From the NCBI GenBank assembly GCA_963978905.1, contig OZ022258.1, positions 54,420,591-54,484,590 of the forward strand: DNA of 64,000 nucleotides, written 5' to 3'. Each line of letters opens with the position of its first letter. Positions within the stretch are counted from its first letter, which is position 1. The notes beneath the pieces were generated by a model. That model did not search any database, was not told where the DNA came from, and saw only the letters and a list, made by a program, of their open reading frames with translations. The DNA comes from Trichostrongylus colubriformis (taxonomy: Eukaryota > Nematoda > Chromadorea > Rhabditida > Trichostrongylidae). A program made the position numbers and the translations under genes. Below, one piece after another: positions 25,005-36,307 of this stretch.

Positions 25005-25328
25005 ATGGTTTCCTCCCGCACCTGGAAAGAGTTGGGTGTCTTCGGCGGTCTTATCATCGGTAAGTTTTTTAGTTTAGTTTATTTCACTTTGCCGGGAACG
25101 CGTACTTTAGATTGTTATCTCCAAGTTTCGAGGTAGTTTTTAATAATTAGCTCATGCTGCTATGAATTTTACTTGGTGATTTATTTGTTCATGAGTGATG
25201 AACCATAATTTGATTGTCATTTTGATTCAGCAATGCACGTTGCATACTACACGATTCAGAATAATCCTTCTCTAGTGGCACCACATCAGAGATCAGAATT
25301 GTTTTACGTACGTTTCGGTTTAACCTAA
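25005..25328 (+). CDS. Predicted 50-aa single-pass membrane microprotein
   Basis: Two exons, 25005-25059 and 25231-25328, joined in phase 1 through GTAAGT and TTGATTCAG, give a 50-residue protein. It starts MVSSRTWKELGVFGGLII and has one hydrophobic span (about residues 10-28, LGVFGGLII then AMHVAYYTI), followed by a short polar tail ending VRFGLT. A GT donor lies within the last coding part (after LFY), so a longer spliced form is possible. The FGG-containing membrane span followed by a short tail recalls small mitochondrial inner-membrane proteins of the SMIM20 kind, but the match is too weak to name it. It is the first of five plus-strand genes in a row. Confidence 0.5.
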
Positions 25329-25598
25329 CCATACATTGCTTTTTTCGTTTCTTTTCCGTTTAGCGCACCTTTCATTGCTGTGACCGTGCATTTATACAGC
25401 AATTTTGAAAAGAGGGTAAAAGTTTCTCACAGGCGCTCACGGTGCATTTAGCCGCAGTAATAATAGCTCACGGTTAGTGCGACGTGGCTATCAGCGTCTG
25501 GTGTTCTCTTGCTTCAGCGCTTTATTTACAATTCCTTCACCCCCTGCTCCGTACCGCTTACCGTGATCCAGCGCCAAGCGCATGGGTCGCGGTATTAA

Positions 25599-25745
25599 GC
25601 AGCATTCATACTTTGCGATGCCTGCGAGAGTGGCCATGTGTCTCTGCAAATGCGCCTGCTACACCCTGTCTCGTTGCCTGCGCCACACTGCCTCGCTGCC
25701 TGTGAACGCAGCCATATCCTTCCGGCGAAAAGTATGAACGCTGCC
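25599..25745. mobile_element. TTCATACTTTGCG foldback family, copy B
   Basis: The ends are GCAGCATTCATACTTTGCG and AAAAGTATGAACGCTGCC, with the same interior type as copies A and C. The flanks (TTA left, ATA right) only partly keep a duplication. It lies between the microprotein gene and NAA20. Confidence 0.65.
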
Positions 25746-26359
25746 ATATCAATCGCTTCCGGCTCGTGTCAAACCCGAACTACAAGTTCACTAAAAATAG
25801 GTCACGAGGATGAACTGTGGTCCGAGCTTCATTTCAGGAATGCATTTTCCGTGAGAAAATTAGCTGAATCAACTAAAGTAATGTATTCTCTTTTCGTTCA
25901 CCGATTATGTGGAAAACTCGAAAACGTAGGACCTTCATCGCGCGGTCATCGTTCCTTCTGTGCAGTATTTAGTATCGCGATCTGTTCAAAATTTCCGAGA
26001 ATTATAGGTTCGATGGCTAAAAAAGCAATTTCCTGCACTCCGCCCGTATGGCGTACAAGAAGCGGAACCACCAAAGCCTTCCCAGTAAATGCATTTCTTT
26101 TTCTGATATAGAGTAGCTGTGTATATTGTGAATGCTAGTATCCTTAGATCTGGCAACAGTGTAGCAACATGTTCATTTGCATTTTGCTCTTTTTTACTGT
26201 ACGAGCTCGATGACATAGTATTGTGATTTTTTGATTTTGTTTAACCAATAAACAGGTCTTTCAATGAGTTCTTTGTGTTTTTTGAAAAATTCCGGTCCGA
26301 AGACCGTTCATATAGAGTCGACAAGAATTTCCTATTTTTTTCTGTAATGACAAGATTGC

Positions 26360-26361
26360 AG
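26360..26361 (+). promoter_or_regulatory. Candidate spliced-leader acceptor of NAA20
   Basis: GATTGCAG is followed at once by the ATG of NAA20, leaving no 5' untranslated bases. The same AG-ATG arrangement recurs at 28865 and 29613. Confidence 0.5.
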
Positions 26362-27963
26362 ATGACTACTATTCGACCTTTTGATGTTATGGACATGTTG
26401 AAGTTCAACAACGTGAACTTGGATAGTATGACTGAAACGGTACCGCTGAACTTTTCAAAGCTTTAAGCATTTTGTACATGTGTACGACGGCTTTTTCGTT
26501 CCCAGATGCGCTTCCTATCCTAATCCTATGTGCGTTGCAAGCTCAGATTTAATTGTGCGGAGTCAAGAGCCGTTGTCGTTGTGCTGTATAAGTATGCTAA
26601 AGGGGATAGGCGGATCTATATGCGAGAAATCTGGGGCCCCAGCGCGTAATATGCGATCATTCCACGTTGCTTAGCTAGCCATGCAATCATTTTTTTCTAG
26701 AGCTCTAGCAACACCGTGTCATCCTCAAGTAGCACCTTGTTACGAATGGCGAGGCTAAGTGTGTTCCTTGCTCAGATTGAGGGTTTGACTGCTCGGGCCG
26801 AATCACATCTCAGCTACCGCTGCAACCTTTCTTATAAACATGCCCATTATCTATATCATATGAAAAGTGGATACTTGCGCTTTCTGATGCACGGGTACTC
26901 ATCTTGCATATATTTTTGACCTAGGATTATAAGATTTTTTTGCTGAGCTTAAACTTCTCTAAACTTTCTGAGCAATATTAATCGCTAACTCTTGGATTTA
27001 GTATGGATTCAATTTCTACTTATACTATCTTGTCAACTGGCCAGAGTATTACCAAGTAGCAGAGCACCCTAATGGACAAATTATGGGATATAGTAAGTTT
27101 AGCACAGAACTGTCATTCGCTTCGGATTATCTTCAAGAGTGTTACTGATTGCAGTTATGGGCAAAGCAGAAGGAAGGGATGAAAACTGGCATGGTCATGT
27201 CACAGCGCTTTCTGTGGCGCCAGATTATCGTCGCCTTGGACTGGGAGCTCGTATGATGCATACACTTGAACATATTTCTGAAATGTAGGTATTATTACTA
27301 ATTGGTGTTAATTCAGTTTCATTCCTTTCAAATTATTTGCTGTAATTGCGAAGGCTATATCACGAGAAAGGGGGGGGGGAGGGGTAGAATATGTTTCAAC
27401 ATTCTTTGGACCTCTCCTATGGCCATTTTCACCAGCGAGAGCATCTTCTTGTCAACACTGACCTAGTAAAATCTTTGGATGCCCTTCGCCGATTCTGGTT
27501 TATTTGTATCATCTTCCTTGTTCAGGAAAAAGACCTACTTTGTGGATTTGTTTGTCCGTGTTTCGAATCACGTAGCGATTTCTATGTATAAAGCACTAGG
27601 ATATGTGGTGTACAGAGAGATTATAGACTATTACTCAGGACCGCGTGATGAGAACGCTTATGGTGAGTGGATTGTGCTAAGCTGTAGCTTCTACTTTTTG
27701 TTGTGAAGTGTTCGCTTCTTTTTTACCTTGTTTGTATATTCGGTGCAATTTCAATCATCTTTCGATTGTTATTGGTTTTATTTGGAGATTCATTTCAGCG
27801 TGTTATTGGAAAAAAAAGATCGAAATCTCCTCCTTTGATTCTGACGCCTGCTTTTTATTTTCCTATTCTCTATTCTTTAGATATGCGGAAGGCAATGTCT
27901 ATGGATAAGGAAAAGAAAAGTGTCATACCATTACCTCATCCGGTTCATTCGAATGACATATGA
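26362..27963 (+). CDS. NAA20: N-alpha-acetyltransferase 20 (NatB catalytic subunit)
   Basis: NAA20 with NAA25 forms NatB, which acetylates the start Met of nascent proteins beginning Met-Asp/Glu/Asn/Gln at the ribosome. Five exons (26362-26439, 27002-27092, 27155-27284, 27526-27662, 27881-27963) join in consistent phases to 172 aa, against 178 in human. It starts MTTIRPFDVMDMLKFNNVNL. The GNAT fold is evident: YLVNWPEYYQVAEHPNGQ, then HGHVTALSVAPDYRRLGLGA with the acetyl-CoA-binding R/Q-x-x-G-x-A-type loop, and VDLFVRVSNHVAISMYKALG. The tail MRKAMSMDKEKKSVIPLPHP is the conserved family C-terminus. No frame breaks. It is very probably functional. Confidence 0.97.
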
Positions 27964-28866
27964 CTAGAGTACGAGAAGATACCACCAAGCTCGCTAAAAA
28001 GTCGATTGTTAAGCGTTCTGATTGATGCTGTGGTATCAGTTTTATGTGCATATGATCTAACTGTTGATGACATAAGTTCTATCGGGTATCGTTACGCTGT
28101 ATCATTGAGCGGTTTTGCTGCTGTAGTGTTTGTTTGTGTACTTGCGCTTGCTGGAAAATGGTTTTTATGAATGCTCTATGATAAACTTTCTTTCCGATAC
28201 TGTTTCAAGTGAGTATTGGCTGAATTTCCAATATTGCGATGCTATTTACTCTGCATAATGTGCCAACATGAATATGATATTGTCGAATTGTCTGAGCACA
28301 TTGAAGTAGTCGTCTATGATGTCATTTGCCGAGAAGAATAATGTTGTATTCCGTGTATTTTTTTATATCATAATTAGGTTTGGAATCGGAGTGTACGAGG
28401 TACAATCCGTGGCAAAACCCGCCTCGAAAAGGCACCTAACAGCCTTTATTGCAATCCCGCTCCCTTTGTCCAATAGCTACAAGGGTGGGGCATCGTTCGC
28501 AGGATGGTTGTCTGCCCCTCGCTCACTGCGTCATGCCTCATCGGTCAGTAAGTCAGAGGGAAGAAGTGGAAGTAGTGGGAAGATGAGTTTGCCTCAAGTT
28601 TTTGATCGTTTCTTTTCGTCCTTTCTTTGCTGTTGTACTATTGAGCACATCGAGTTTAACATTCTACAACTGTTCCTGTCGATCAAAATTACTACTGATG
28701 GTGTATTTAAGTGACTATATCACTTCCAGAGAGTAGCTCTGAAAGGCAAAATGTTGGATCTCTTATCGCTGCGATTTTGAGCTCTATTTTGCCCTGTTTG
28801 TTCCTGTTCTCTTCAAAGGGTGTCATCTTTTTTAATACATAATTTAATGAATGGTTTTCATTCTAG
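27964..28866. other. Intergenic between NAA20 and the 68-aa ORF
   Basis: It contains the open frame 28316-28714, whose last third (LPQVFDRF, then IEHIEFNI) resembles a stretch at 55640-55740 (ISQVFDHF, then TGHLDFHI). This is probably a diverged dispersed repeat and not a gene. Confidence 0.35.
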
Positions 28867-29073
28867 ATGGATAGTAGCGGAGTAAAGCAGAAAGAGAAGG
28901 AGTCTGTATTTACATATATCCAGTATGGCACCACAGCTGCGGCAGCCATACTCATAATGCGTTCGTCAAATCGTTTCCTGACACATGCACAGCGAGGAAA
29001 GACAATCGTGGGCGCTTTAGGCGAGTTCAAATTGGATTTTAAATCTCTTTCAGAGTTTGTCCATGCAAGGTAA
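28867..29073 (+). CDS. Small ORF, 68 aa, unknown
   Basis: The frame opens directly after an acceptor (TCATTCTAG, AG at 28865-28866) and runs 68 codons. It starts MDSSGVKQKEKESVFTYIQ, has a weakly hydrophobic span (GTTAAAAILIM) and then a mixed polar region (GKTIVGALGEF, DFKSLSEFVHAR). A good donor (GCAAG/GTAAATC) lies just before the stop, so it may be the first exon of a spliced gene. Splicing to the next strong acceptors (29347-29348 or 29613-29614) ends the frame soon after. I do not recognise it; its position in a same-strand gene row and its own acceptor are the only support. Confidence 0.35.
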   Translation: MDSSGVKQKEKESVFTYIQYGTTAAAAILIMRSSNRFLTHAQRGKTIVGALGEFKLDFKSLSEFVHAR

Positions 29074-29614
29074 ATCAGCCTAAGTCCATCACACTCATAG
29101 TGCGCCGGATGAGACTGCGTATTAAAACACGATTCCATCATGGGTCATTGTGAAGGAAGGGTGGCAGCGGGCCGTAATCTTATCCTAGGGAAGAGAAGAG
29201 ATCATTTTACGAACTCTGGCTCTCCTTTGTCTCACTAATGCTTGGGTATTTTTTCGGTTATACACTCGGCTACCTTACCTTCACTTCGACCCTCCATTTT
29301 TGGATTCACGAATAGGAACGAGGTCAACGATATGATCACTTTTTCAGGCTGCCTTTATCTTTCTGTGGCCAATGAATTCGGAATATTTCCTTTCAATTTC
29401 TTCGTCAAAGAGCGAGTTTCCATACAGAAGACGTGACAATATTGTAATTATCGCTATAAATTGATCAATGGATAAAACTTATGTGTAGTACACGTTGCGC
29501 GGTGTTTTGTCTGTGATGTACAGGATTTCGTCCGTAAGTTACTCATGCCCTTTCTTGCTGATGTATGCTGTATCTCACTTTGAACTCGCTTTGGTCGATT
29601 TTCTCAAATTGCAG

Positions 29615-30579
29615 ATGTCATCAGAATTTCCAACCAAACAGATAGAAAAGGACTGTTTTTCGTGTCGTGTAAGTGGTACATTAAGTTGTGCTGCTATTGG
29701 AGCATTTATATTCTACACAACGGCGACTTCGAAATATTATGTGAAGAGGCCTTACGTACAAATGGCTGTACAAAGTGTTGGTGTCGGTAAGTTGGTCCAG
29801 GTTGTTTAGTGCAATTGAAGTACATCCTGCTCTTCCTAGCCCTCGATGCTGTTTATCAGGTATCACTCTTACTTAGCACTCCTATTTACTTCATTCATCC
29901 TTGTCATTTCAGCTACGGCCGCCTCCATACTTTGCGTCGCCCTCGGTGCCGTAGAGTATAAATGCGGCCCACAGTCCCTCAATGAATGCTGACCGCTTGA
30001 ATATTCAACCCACTTCTTTCCGAATTTGCGACTCCTTCTGGTCTTCATACGAGCCCACCCTCAAAAAGGCAATGGTCATGTTTGATCAGATTTTCTAACT
30101 TGCAGGTAGCCATGGGATACACATATACTCGGGGTTGCTTTTGAAGAGCTTTTGAATAACGTATCAGCACGTTGACGAAGTTAGGCTTGCCTGGATAATC
30201 TATTCCACCCAACATTCCTTGTCCTTGCTACCCCCTTTCCAGCTCACCTTCTAGGTTAAGAACTAGGGGAAAGTGAAACGAATTTGTGTCGATACCCAAC
30301 AACCACTTTCTTTCTTCCTCTTGTTATATCATCGTTTTTACTTTGGCATAGATTGTGGTTAGTGAATTCTTACACGCTGTGAATTCAAATCAAATTACTC
30401 GGTATGGTCTGACTCATAGTGATATAGAAATGAGGTCAGAGAAGTGATATCTTACAATTTCGTGTATTTCAGTATTTCTCTACGGATCGTTGGCGCGTTG
30501 GTTCTATTTCCCACCTTTTCGTTCGCTAAGACCTCGACGAAAAGAAGCGAACTGATGAACCGTTTCTTTCAACAATAAT
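29615..30579 (+). CDS. DMAC1: DMAC1/TMEM261-like protein (mitochondrial complex I assembly)
   Basis: Exons 29615-29786 and 30473-30579 join in phase 1 to 92 aa (human about 112). The diagnostic part is KDCFSCRVSGTLSCAAIGAF, matching the family C-x-S-C-R-V signature followed by a first membrane span. A second span follows (MAVQSVGVVFLYGSLARW), then an Arg-rich tail (RSLRPRRKRSEL). In the known family this small inner-membrane protein helps assemble the distal membrane arm of complex I. The ATG directly follows an acceptor (CAAATTGCAG), as in NAA20. The short length and limited conserved sequence keep the name below certainty. Confidence 0.68.
29917..29969. repeat. 53-bp miniature of the TTCATACTTTGCG foldback
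   Basis: GGCCGCCTCCATACTTTGCG and the mirrored end GAGTATAAATGCGGCC face each other with only about 17 bases between them. It sits in the DMAC1-like intron. The interior of the larger copies is gone, so it is either an internal deletion derivative or a very short hairpin element. Confidence 0.55.
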
Positions 30580-32083
30580 TTAATATAAGTCATATTATAT
30601 TGCCTACAGTCGAAGTAGGTTCCGTCACCTAATCGTATTTTTTTGTGATATAGTCATTACTGAATATCTCTATGTTATGGGCATGACTCTGTATTGTTTT
30701 GTTATGGTATACTTAACACTTACAGATAGGTTTTCGAATCTGTAACTGTATCACTAAAGATTTCTAATGAATGGTTTTTCAAGTGATCTGCATGATGTTT
30801 ACTCTTCAAATACATGATAAATTAGATAACAATGAATGTGTCTTCATGTGTATGAAGATCTACTTTCTCTAGGATGAGAGCGATCATAGACTAAATAACA
30901 AAAAACCTTCTCTCCGTAGCCTTGAGTTCAAAATACAGTAGCCTTGAGTTTGAAATAAATTGTGGTAATCATATAGTTTAAAATAAATTGTGGTAGTCAT
31001 ATCTGTCATCTTAAAGCACAGGAATTCCGCGATTTTTTAAAGAATGGCTCTCAAACTGAGCCTGGCACCACGAGAATCCAAAATCTGTGCTTTTCTCTCG
31101 GAACATAACAGCTAGCCACAAGACGATTGAGCATGTATCTCGATGATGTATTTGGAAGACATATCCACCTTCACAGACTTGCTGGAGCCTCAACTTTTTT
31201 CTTTTTCTCAGGGTGACCTTATAATTATGAAACGGTGCAGAAGACGAAAAATAGTTTTAAAAACATAAGACAACAACACAACGAGACTGCAACTAGAAAT
31301 CGGATTCGGGGGTTATTTCAGGTTGGGAATAGGGATATGAGACTGAAAGGACTTCTTAATGGGGCGTTGTTGAGGAAACCTGAAATTCAGGGGTGACCCT
31401 ACAATATGAAACGCACTGTAGTGGTCTTGTTGGCGTGCCGCGCTCATACATCGCAGTGCCGGCAAGGCGTGGCTGCGTGTCTCTGCGTCTCTACCTTTGC
31501 GACCCTGTCTTGTTGCCTGCGTCGTCTCTGCATCTCCTCGTGTCACTGTGCCGCGCTGCATATTAACGCAGCCATGCCCTGCTGGCGCAAAGTATGAAAG
31601 CTGCCCAACGCTGGCTGATCGACAGGCTCTTACGATTCCAGAAAAATGTGGATTGTATGGCACATCCTTTCAGAGTTTATCAAGGCACCACGCTACCTTT
31701 TTTACTTGCAATTCCTAACTTTCAGCAATTCACGGGATTCTTATGACTTTCCTAAATTGGTGAGGGTACATGAGCCTCAAGAAATGTTGTATATCATTGA
31801 ATAATTGAAGTTTTCTTTAAAAATTGTTTTGAGGACCTTTGATCCCAGCTGTTGACACATTTGGAGAAAGCTAAGTGCACGGTCCCGATGCGGTTCGCAG
31901 GAGCTCGTTGTATGATTGTCAACAACGGTTGACTTAGATCTTCTGTCGTAACATCTCTGAGATTGGATTAAGTACAATTGCAACACTTGTAAGAGCATTG
32001 CATGCACGTTACCTTCTCACAGCATTGGAAATAACGCTCACCACGCCTCCTTTCGTCCGTGGCTCCCGCTAAATTCATATTTC
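30580..32083. other. Intergenic between DMAC1-like gene and gluconokinase
   Basis: It holds short direct repeats at about 30917-31003 (GTAGCCTTGAGTT twice, TAAATTGTGGTA twice) and a full foldback copy at 31436-31604. No gene is recognised. Confidence 0.45.
31436..31604. mobile_element. TTCATACTTTGCG foldback family, copy C
   Basis: The ends are GCCGCGCTCATACATCGCAG and GCGCAAAGTATGAAAGCTGC. The interior (TTGCCTGCGTCGTCTCTGCA) is nearly identical to that of copy A at 5138. No clear target duplication remains. Confidence 0.65.
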
Positions 32084-32085
32084 AG
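32084..32085 (+). promoter_or_regulatory. Candidate spliced-leader acceptor of gluconokinase
   Basis: CATATTTCAG is followed by only GCTAA before the ATG at 32091. Confidence 0.5.
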
Positions 32086-32090
32086 GCTAA

Positions 32091-32725
32091 ATGTCTGCTC
32101 TCAGTGATGTGCTGCTGTCGAAAATCGATGTGATAATCGTGATGGGTGTGAGCGGTTCTGGAAAGACTACCGTAGGCAATAATTTGGCTAATTCTCTCAA
32201 ATGGCTTTACAAGGATGGAGACGATTTCCATTCAGATGCGAATGTGGTCAAAATGGCATCTGGTCAGATTAAGGTTGTAATGTTTCTTTTCTGAATTCCA
32301 TTTTCTCGTTAAGGAACCCCCCTCAATGACACTGATCGGATGCCATGGCTTACTGCAATTAACACGTACTGTAGAACGAATAGAGGAGTAGTGATCGGTT
32401 GCTCTGCTTTAAAAAGAAGTTACCGTATCCTACTCAGAAATGGAGTACGATGTCGCTTTGTGTTCCTCAATGTAAGCAGGTAAGATTTCAGCGGATATTT
32501 TTGCTTTCCTCACCGTACTTACGCTGCTGTTTGAGGAACATTCTCGAGAAACGTCTCAAAAATCGTAAAGGTCACTACATGCCACCCGAATTACTCAACA
32601 GCCAATTGTCCACCTTGGAGGACCCTTCCGATGAGGAAGATGTGATTCCCATTGAGATTATGGAAGAACACGATCCATCAGTGTTAAATGATGTGGTAAA
32701 AGAACGCCTATTGAAAAGCATTTAG
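32091..32725 (+). CDS. IDNK: Gluconokinase (IDNK type)
   Basis: This enzyme phosphorylates D-gluconate with ATP to 6-phosphogluconate, feeding the pentose phosphate pathway. Exons 32091-32262, 32314-32479 and 32536-32725 join to 175 aa (human 187). The P-loop GVSGSGKTT is at residues 19-27. DGDDFHSDANVVKM is the substrate-side DD.H motif. TPLNDTDRMPWL spans the first junction and fixes the donor at TCTG/GTCAGA. GVVIGCSALKRSYR and KNRKGHYMPPELLNSQLSTL complete the family signature. The third exon is entered through a weak acceptor (TGTTTGAG), chosen because it keeps the exact family spacing between FVFLN and EKRLKNRKGH. The frame is intact. It is the last of the plus-strand row. Confidence 0.95.
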
Positions 32726-32832
32726 CTAATCTTTTAAAAGCGAAAAGAGTTCCTCACATATGATTTTCACTTATAGGCCCGCATGTATATTGTTATGTAT
32801 AGATATTAAAACTTTCAATAATTTCCTTAAGC

Positions 32833-32838
32833 AATAAA
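32833..32838 (+). terminator. Polyadenylation signal of gluconokinase
   Basis: AATAAA about 108 bases after the stop codon, in AT-rich sequence. Confidence 0.55.
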
Positions 32839-34496
32839 TTGGATGAACTTTATAAGTATAGGGGAATCATAATCCGCCTAAAGGTTAAGATTGATTGAAG
32901 AGGGATTCAAATCAAGCAATCCATTTTAGTGTGCGCCATGTTTTCATGTTCCATTCGGGCGGGTAAATGTTTTTCAGCCTATACCATGACTTCGGGAACC
33001 AGGCGATGAACGAGTAACCACTTCTATCCTCCCAGACTAGTCTGATACTAATTCACCTATGGAAACTTATTTTACCTGATCGGACATTAATGTGAGCAAG
33101 TCCTCCTTTCAATCAATAACAATGGTGATCTCACCATTTTCAACACCCCCCCCCTTTCTTTCGATATATCCTAGAGCTCTCCGCTGCATGCTTTTTATGT
33201 TGGCCGATGTCCAATCCGATGTGTTTGTCACAGACAGGTTTCGCACGATCGAGATCCTCAAGCTTTTATGGGCTATATCCTGAGCTAATTAGAACTATTA
33301 CACCGGTCTTCGAATATGGCCTTCGTAGGTAATTTGCGTAGTCAAAAACTGGGTTATGTTCTTGCGGCAATTGGATCGGCAACGGCGATTACGTAGAGCT
33401 AGCTGAACAGTGATCGAAATTGGAGGCCTACTTGAAGCGTTGAACTCAGAAGAAATGAAGCGTGTTAAAATTGCTGCTTGTGGCGATGGTACTGGCTAGC
33501 CACCTCTATGCACGGTAAACCACTAGCCAAGTTTGGCTCAGCCTTCGCTTCTCTCTCGGCTTACACGTTGCAACAAACTCCCTTGTGATTGTGAAACTCG
33601 AGGTTTACGCTAATGAACCGAATTACTGTCAAGGTAGAACAGAGGATCCCAACAATTCTGCAATGTCCTGAATGTATTCTCTATGAATGGCACATCCTAT
33701 AAATTCCTCTGCTTAACATTGAGTCTACAGATACCTTATCTCTATGCGAATGGCACTGTATGTCTCTCATAACCCCTGTAAGCGGACATGGCGCAATCTT
33801 TCAGCGCCAGTCCGCATGTCTTCATGATGACTCATCTGCACCTTTCACTGCGCGGCGCTGGTTATTCCCGTGATGGGTTGGTTTCCGCGAGAAGAAAAAA
33901 ATTTTCTCTTCTTAGGGTCTCAAATTGTGAAAAAAAATGAAATATGTTGCGGAATCTGATGAAAAACTTCGTATTGAGCGATCCCCAAAGAACTGGCTAC
34001 GAGTGTATAACCTTGCAAGTGATACGTGAGCGCGTAAAATCCCGAAATCGATCAGCACGCTGTATCGGAGTGTAAGCGTCCAATAGGCTTAGAATTGATT
34101 CATCAAACAAGATGGCAATTGCGCGTGATTGGATCAGAAAACCACTAACCTTTTTGAATTTCAAGGTTTTTTGAGAGCTTAAGTATTCATTCCTGACCGT
34201 TTCGTATAATTTTTGTCAAGATTTCATTCTATATGGAAGTAGCTTTGTTTAGCATGAACTGCCAAACTTGATTAAATCGATTACCTACTGAAACTAACTT
34301 CCCCACTCAAGAGGAGCCAGAATCCTTCTACAGCCAAGCTCACTGTTTTCAGCGGAGATTTATCTTTAACAAAATTAATTAATTAGTAAAATCAATGGTA
34401 TACCAGTCTTCCATCTCTCTCGAGTCGAAATTGGTAGAACACTCTTCGAAGACGAATATAAGACCTACGCTGCTTACCCTACTGTCGGGTGGGGTC
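32839..34496. other. Intergenic, no gene recognised
   Basis: Short ORFs only. The stretch 33783-33801 (GCGGACATGGCGCAATCTTT) recurs at 51478-51498 and is probably part of a dispersed repeat. Confidence 0.45.
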
Positions 34497-34728
34497 CACG
34501 AGGAGAATTTCCGCGCGGCCGCGCGCGATGAGCGGCACGGCGGGTGCGAGTGCCAGTGGCAGGGCATGGCAGCCTTCAAGCGAGGCAGTGTGGCATGAGT
34601 GCAAAGCGCAGACGTGACGCAGTCACGCTCGGCCGCGCGACCAAGGGCAATCGATACGGCGAGTCGTACGGGGGCGCCGCGAGTGAAACGCCGCGAAGCG
34701 GAAATTCGACCTCGTGGACCCCACCCCC
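34497..34728. mobile_element. 232-bp foldback with 8-bp target duplication
   Basis: The direct repeat CTACTGTC lies at 34489-34496 and 34729-34736. The ends are GGGTGGGGTCCACGAGG with GAATTTCCGC following on both sides. The interior is GC-rich (CGCGCGGCCGCGCGCG) against AT-rich flanks. There is no coding capacity. The duplication length suggests a hAT-like transposase in trans. Confidence 0.85.
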
Positions 34729-36307
34729 CTACTGTCTAGTCTACCTAAACCCATGCCCACTGGCTCAAGCGCGCTGAAATGACACTATAGTTTTTTTCTT
34801 CTAGCATTTATTTTTTAAACTCATCAATGAAAAAAAAATGCTTGGCACAAAGTGTTTCATATTCACTGCTTTGGCATTTTCAAAAAGTTAAGCAGACTCT
34901 GCTACGGCGCAGGACCAATGCTAGAAGAAGAAGATATTTTTGGATATAGCTCTCCTTTTCTGAAATTCCTTGTCACTAGAGGTAGTTGAGGTGATAATAG
35001 GCCGACTGAGTAGCGGTTGAGATTTTATAAATTTAAAGGTACCGGGAGGGGGACACGTAACAAAAACCGTATTTCAAGACATTTTCCTTTGTAAACGAAC
35101 ATTCAAACTCAGAAAGGATAACGAGTAGCGAAAACTATGTTAAGAAAAGCGCCTTGAGGGCGCCATTGCGACTCTATCGCATTTCCCCTTTAAGCGCACG
35201 ATTCAGGCAGGCCGACATCACTGTCACTTGATGGTGGGTAGAGCGAAAAATGATTCCATTCATGAGGATGTTAGGCAAGTGAGATAGCGCACTGCAACAA
35301 ACAAGTGAAACATTGGAAGGGAGAATAAGCAGAAGAGTGAGAAGAAGGGAATTTCAAATAAAAAAAAAACTAGTGATTTCACGCCCGGCGTCATGGCAAG
35401 GCGTCGTGTGTACAACTAAAGAAAGAGCAAGCCACCGTAAGCCTATACAGTGAGCCGAAATTTCTCCTTCCAGTTACTTTAAAGTTACCACCCTGTAAAG
35501 TTTGATGAGTTGATGAGTTTGATGTGTCAATACCAAGTGAGTCCATGGGAACCACGCCATGAACGATCAACAGGTAAATAGTGACATCGTTTCGTCGCAT
35601 CGTGAACAATTAGGTTTCTTTCGAAAAAAAAAGCCAGAAAGTCTTATCTTACTTGTTGCTAGTGTGGCATGATATTGTCTGCAACATGCAGCGCTAAGGT
35701 GCATAAAATGCAGTGGCGATGCATATCATCATGGCTTTGCTGCGCTGAACTGGAATCTCCGTAACCGCTTGTATAATGATCTTGGCGAGAAACTGTGTTG
35801 TCTTTGACGAGGATACTGAAAGCCATCCTTCAATCTCACCAGCGAAGAATTCACAATAAAGATAAAAAAATAAAAGCATAAGCGTCGTCTCGAGTTGCAA
35901 CACAAGTGATGTTCTTCATTAAGATTATAAGAAAATTTTTTGAAAAAAAAAAACTAAAAATTTGATATGGAACTCTTCCCAGAGAAGTGTAGCCGTAGCA
36001 GCAGGATAGCTAAGATCTGGACACATAAGCACTCAGGACTTGAAGCAGGCAGCAGTTCTGAATCCATGATAACTCTTTGTACGAAGAAATGAACGTATAC
36101 AAAGCCTTGTGGCGAACGGTAGGGGAAAACTTTCATATAAATATAATAAATAAACAATTAAATTTTGAATTTGCTCAACATTTTATATTGTTCTACTACT
36201 TCTTTTTGCTTTGATGCTCGCTTCTTTTGTGATTTATTTTGTAATATCTACTGACTACAATGCACAGGAGAATTTTGAACATGGGATTGCATTAAGTAAG
36301 TTAACTA
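34729..36307. other. Intergenic, no gene recognised
   Basis: Minus-strand ORFs at 35391-35609, 35694-35903 and 35954-36157 have no recognisable domains or linked splice sites. No repeat was identified. Confidence 0.4.
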
